The notes under the pieces: generated by a model
Told to the model about the DNA's origin: nothing
The model's database searches: none
Seen by the model: the letters and a program-made list of their open reading frames with translations, nothing else
Part shown: piece after piece, positions 61,251-64,000 of the stretch
How the letters are laid out: each line of letters starts with the position of its first letter
Position numbering within the stretch: the stretch's first letter is position 1
Made by a program: the position numbers and the translations under genes
Origin: Paenibacillus taihuensis
GTDB taxonomy: Bacteria; Bacillota; Bacilli; Paenibacillales; Paenibacillaceae
Length of the DNA: 64,000 nt
Reading direction: 5' to 3'
Assembly (NCBI RefSeq): GCF_003386535.1
Contig: NZ_QTTN01000032.1
Coordinates: forward strand, 19,571 to 83,570

Positions 61251-62153
61251 ATGGTGGAGACTAGCTCATCGATGCAATCTTCGCTCGCAAGCCGGCTAGC
61301 TGACATTGCGATTATTATCGTGTTAGTTCTGCTTGGCTTCGTCGTCATCTATCCGTTCATTAACCTGCTCGCGTTATCATTCAATGATGGCAAGGATGCA
61401 GCCCGCGGCGGCATCTACTTCTTCCCGAGAAAGCTTTCGTTTTCCGCATACGGCATGCTGTTTGAGAACAAGAAGCTGCTTAAGGGGCTCAGTTGGTCCG
61501 TGCTTCGCGTTATCGTCGGCACATGCACCTGTTTGTTCATGACCGGCTTGTTATCCTACATCATCAGTATTCGTACGTTCTCTGGGCGCAAATTTATGCG
61601 GATTCTGTTCTTCATGACGATGTACTTCAGCGGCGGACTTATTCCGACGTACATCTTGATGAACCAGCTGCATCTGACGAATACGTTCCAAGTGTACTGG
61701 ATTCCGGGTCTCTTCAACGCCTATTTCATGCTGCTTATGGCTTCGTATATTTCCGACCTGCCAGAAGCGTTGTTCGAATCTGCTCGAATTGACGGCGCTG
61801 GAGAGCTTCGCATTTACTGGCGTATCGTTATCCCTGTCGCCATGCCGGTCTTCGCGGCGGTATCCATCTATGCAGCAGTTGGTCACTGGAATTCTTGGTT
61901 TGACGTCATTCTGTACAATTTCAACGGCAAGTTCGATACGTTGCAGGTGTATTTGCGGCGACTGCTGCTTGAAGTGGAGGCGACCCAGCAAATTCGGGAT
62001 CAGCAGCTCTTGATGCGCAAATTCCAAGACTTATCGCCGCTTACGCTGCGTGCAGCTACGACGATTGTCGTGACAGTGCCTATCCTGTGCGTGTATCCGT
62101 TCCTGCAAAAATATTTTATCGGCGGTATTACGTTAGGGTCTGTGAAAGGTTGA
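61251..62153 (+). CDS. ABC transporter permease, YtcP/CUT1 type
   Basis: The 300-residue second channel subunit has the EAA loop ALFESARIDGAGELRIYWRI and ends in LQKYFIGGITLGSVKG, as in the other operon. Six membrane segments are visible, the first IAIIIVLVLLGFVVIYPFI. ATG 61251 is seven bases after AAGGAGG. It lies 15 bases after the first permease. Confidence 0.93.
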   Translation: MVETSSSMQSSLASRLADIAIIIVLVLLGFVVIYPFINLLALSFNDGKDAARGGIYFFPRKLSFSAYGMLFENKKLLKGLSWSVLRVIVGTCTCLFMTGLLSYIISIRTFSGRKFMRILFFMTMYFSGGLIPTYILMNQLHLTNTFQVYWIPGLFNAYFMLLMASYISDLPEALFESARIDGAGELRIYWRIVIPVAMPVFAAVSIYAAVGHWNSWFDVILYNFNGKFDTLQVYLRRLLLEVEATQQIRDQQLLMRKFQDLSPLTLRAATTIVVTVPILCVYPFLQKYFIGGITLGSVKG

Positions 62154-62188
62154 TTAATTAGTGCGCGATAGGGAGGCATGACATATAC

Positions 62189-63457
62189 ATGTCGAAAATA
62201 ACGAGTCCATTTACGTTGCAATCATCGGATAAGCGACTGGAGGAAGCGGTTGTCTGGGCACGAGAGCAAGCACTCGCTTATGCCTCGGACAGTGATCCGG
62301 TTGGTCCTTGGTACGAAGCGGCGCTCCCGGGACGCGAAGCGTTCTGCATGCGAGATGTTGCCCATATGAGCACCGGCGCGGCTGCGCTTGGTCTTGGCTC
62401 GCATACGAAGAACATGCTGCTGAAGTTCGCAGAGAATATCAGTGAGTCGAAGGATTGGTGCACGTACTGGGAAATAACCAAAGATAACTTGCCTTGCCCG
62501 GATGATTACACGAGTGACGGTGACTTCTGGTACAACCTGCCGGCGAACTTCGATGTCATCGCCTGTTGCTATCGGATGTATCTGTGGAGCGGGGATTCGG
62601 ATTATTTGACCGATGAGAGGCTGCTTTACTTCTATGAGAAGAGCTTAAATGAGTATGTCCTGCGCTGGGACCGTGACGGGGATGGCATACCCGATCACGT
62701 GAGAGGCGAGGGGAGACGGGGGATTGCCTCGTACGTAGAGGATTCGCTCACGCCGAAGGTGGGCGGCGATCTCGTCGCTGCACAATATGGGGCATATGCA
62801 GCTTATAGTGAAATTGCTCGGCATCGAGGAGAGCGTGATAAAACTGAACGGTATGCGGTCTTGGCGGCAAGATTGCAACGGTTGTATGACGAGGAGTGGT
62901 GGAGCGAGAAGAAGGGGCGCTTCAGCGCGGCGATTTTGCAGGATGGAAGTTATCATACGGACTATTATTTATCGGCACAATATATGCCTGTGTACTTCGG
63001 TCTTATTGCATCTGAAGCGAAAAGGCGCATGGCGGTAGATGATATTATACGGAACGGTGTTTCGAATGTAGAAGAAATGTCGCATCTGCCAGATGTGTAC
63101 TATGTGGTAGGTGAGAAGGAAGAAGCTTATCGTGTTCTGTTGCAGCTATCTGATCAACAGATGGAGCGTAAGGAGTATCCCGAAGTGTCCTACTCTGTTA
63201 TTGGGAATGTTGTTACAGGCTTGCTAGGCGTTAGACCACTTGCTGAGCAGGGCGTTGTGGAACTCGCTCCAGGGCTGCCAGAAGATCTAAAGTGGGTGAG
63301 GGCTTCTGGTATTGCGGTGTTTAACAATTTGATTGATATCGAGATTAAGGATGGTTTGGTATCAGTGAGGAATTCGTCAGGACCAGTTGTGCGAGTGAGG
63401 CTGGGAGAGAGGGAGTTCCCAATTGGTGAAGGAGAACAGCATACATTGAGGATATAG
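62189..63457 (+). CDS. Six-hairpin ((alpha/alpha)6) glycosidase-like protein
   Basis: The 422-residue protein has no signal peptide and is likely cytoplasmic. It begins with a helix-rich part (GREAFCMRDVAHMSTGAAAL) and shows NFDVIACCYRMYLWSGDSDY, DRDGDGIPDHVRGEGRR and SQDP-type aromatic segments of (alpha/alpha)6 glycosidases such as trehalase-, GH65- or rhamnosidase-like families. A beta-sandwich tail (VVELAPGLPEDLKWVRASGI) follows. A likely acid residue is Asp/Glu in the DHVRGEG or SYVEDSLT region, but I cannot fix it. It is the last gene of the transporter cluster, so it should cleave the imported sugar. Confidence 0.75.
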   Translation: MSKITSPFTLQSSDKRLEEAVVWAREQALAYASDSDPVGPWYEAALPGREAFCMRDVAHMSTGAAALGLGSHTKNMLLKFAENISESKDWCTYWEITKDNLPCPDDYTSDGDFWYNLPANFDVIACCYRMYLWSGDSDYLTDERLLYFYEKSLNEYVLRWDRDGDGIPDHVRGEGRRGIASYVEDSLTPKVGGDLVAAQYGAYAAYSEIARHRGERDKTERYAVLAARLQRLYDEEWWSEKKGRFSAAILQDGSYHTDYYLSAQYMPVYFGLIASEAKRRMAVDDIIRNGVSNVEEMSHLPDVYYVVGEKEEAYRVLLQLSDQQMERKEYPEVSYSVIGNVVTGLLGVRPLAEQGVVELAPGLPEDLKWVRASGIAVFNNLIDIEIKDGLVSVRNSSGPVVRVRLGEREFPIGEGEQHTLRI

Positions 63458-63468
63458 TAGTGAGCTGA

Positions 63469-63500
63469 GTAGCCTGTGTATATACAGGCTATTTCTGTTT
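63469..63500 (+). terminator. Terminator after the sugar-uptake cluster
   Basis: Perfect stem TAGCCTGT/ACAGGCTA (with GTATAT loop) followed by TTTCTGTTT. Confidence 0.8.
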
Positions 63501-63633
63501 GATAATAGGTGAGAAACAGCTGGAATATTTTAACGCTGGACTTCCTGTTGATGCCCGTGCTATTCTGTTATTCCGCCGCTGAGACGTACACGAAACACGG
63601 TGGACGAAACGAAAACAAGCCCAAAAATAAAGC

Positions 63634-63663
63634 TTGCAATTAAGTTTCGAAATATGATATATT
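63634..63663 (+). promoter_or_regulatory. Promoter of the rRNA operon
   Basis: TTGCAA (63634-63639) and TATATT (63658-63663), spaced by 18 bases, lie about 165 bases before the 16S start. BoxA-like TTGTTCCTTGAAAACT follows near 63707. A GGCG-AAATGGC/GCCATTT-CGCC hairpin at 63797-63822 is probably the 16S processing stem. The rest of 63501-63633 holds nothing that I can support. Confidence 0.65.
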
Positions 63664-63822
63664 CTTATTCCGGTCGCGAGACTGGGACGAGAAATAAAGA
63701 AACATTTTGTTCCTTGAAAACTGAACAATGAGCGACCTGTCAAAAGGTCATACAATTAAGCTAGTTTTTTGAATGAGCTAACAAGCGAATTCATTTGGCG
63801 CAAATGGCTCCGCCATTTCGCC

Positions 63823-64000
63823 TTTATGGAGAGTTTGATCCTGGCTCAGGACGAACGCTGGCGGCGTGCCTAATACATGCAAGTCGAGCGGATCTTACCT
63901 TCGGGTAAGGTTAGCGGCGGACGGGTGAGTAACACGTAGGCAACCTGCCTGTAAGACCGGGATAACATTCGGAAACGAATGCTAATACCGGATACGCAAC
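63823..64000 (+). rRNA. 16S ribosomal RNA, 5' end (continues beyond window)
   Basis: GGAGAGTTTGATCCTGGCTC begins the gene, followed by the universal GGACGAACGCTGGCGGCGTG, CATGCAAGTCGAGCGG and GGCGGACGGGTGAGTAACAC. The V1 loop (TCTTACCTTCGGGTAAGGTT) and TACCGGATACGC look Paenibacillus-like. The exact 5' end is estimated. Confidence 0.97.

Noticed and set aside
1..64000. CRISPR arrays, insertion sequences, prophage genes, tRNAs
   Set aside because: No regularly spaced repeats, transposase motifs, terminal inverted repeats, phage structural genes or cloverleaf sequences were seen in reading both strands.

Overview
The window looks like a chromosomal segment of a Paenibacillus-type Bacillota. 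The 5' end of a 16S rRNA gene at the right edge has the usual Bacillota start. Ribosome binding sites are strong AGGAGG types with frequent TTG/GTG starts. The gene families are typical of soil Paenibacillus: YesM/YesN two-component systems, LplB/YtcP sugar permeases without an ATPase, large secreted beta-helix proteins, and RNA regulation by ZTP, TPP, T-box and lysine elements. Genus assignment is inference. No phage, insertion sequence, CRISPR array or tRNA was seen.

Left part (1-5.1 kb): a leftward DJ-1/PfpI-GNAT fusion gene behind a ZTP riboswitch lies back to back with a rightward thiazole/thiamine operon (thiF-like, thiE, thiS, thiG, thiO) behind a TPP riboswitch. From 5.5 to 13 kb one gene encodes a secreted 2,502-residue multidomain protein with two beta-helix (pectate-lyase-like) parts, preceded by a catabolite-repression (cre) site.

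Middle (13-40 kb): small accessory genes (lipoproteins, isochorismatase-like hydrolase, aminoglycoside-phosphotransferase-like kinase), an ArsR regulator with a CTG start facing an Old Yellow Enzyme gene, and a cupin. Next comes a nucleoside hydrolase-ABC transporter operon convergent with its likely YesM/YesN regulators. A ferritin-like protein, a phospholipase-C-like protein, an odd carbamoyltransferase, AzlC/AzlD and an aldo/keto reductase follow. This stretch is full of decaying genes: a MerR remnant, a rhamnosidase with an internal in-frame deletion, an XRE remnant, an HD-NlpC/P60-like gene with an amber stop, a sigma/anti-sigma pair joined by a deletion, a frameshifted azlC, a phosphatase stub and a PA14 fragment.

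Right part (40-64 kb): a T-box (CAA specifier) controls glnS. Several GNAT acetyltransferases follow, then a free-methionine-sulfoxide reductase gene preceded by eight GCAAAAA heptamers, and a lysine riboswitch before a LysP-like permease. Then come another APC permease, a pentapeptide-repeat protein, a P450, a phosphotransferase and an MFS exporter. A second complete sugar-uptake cluster follows (YesM, YesN, cre, binding protein, two permeases, six-hairpin glycosidase), and the start of an rRNA operon.

All family names are from reading motifs by eye. No database search was run.
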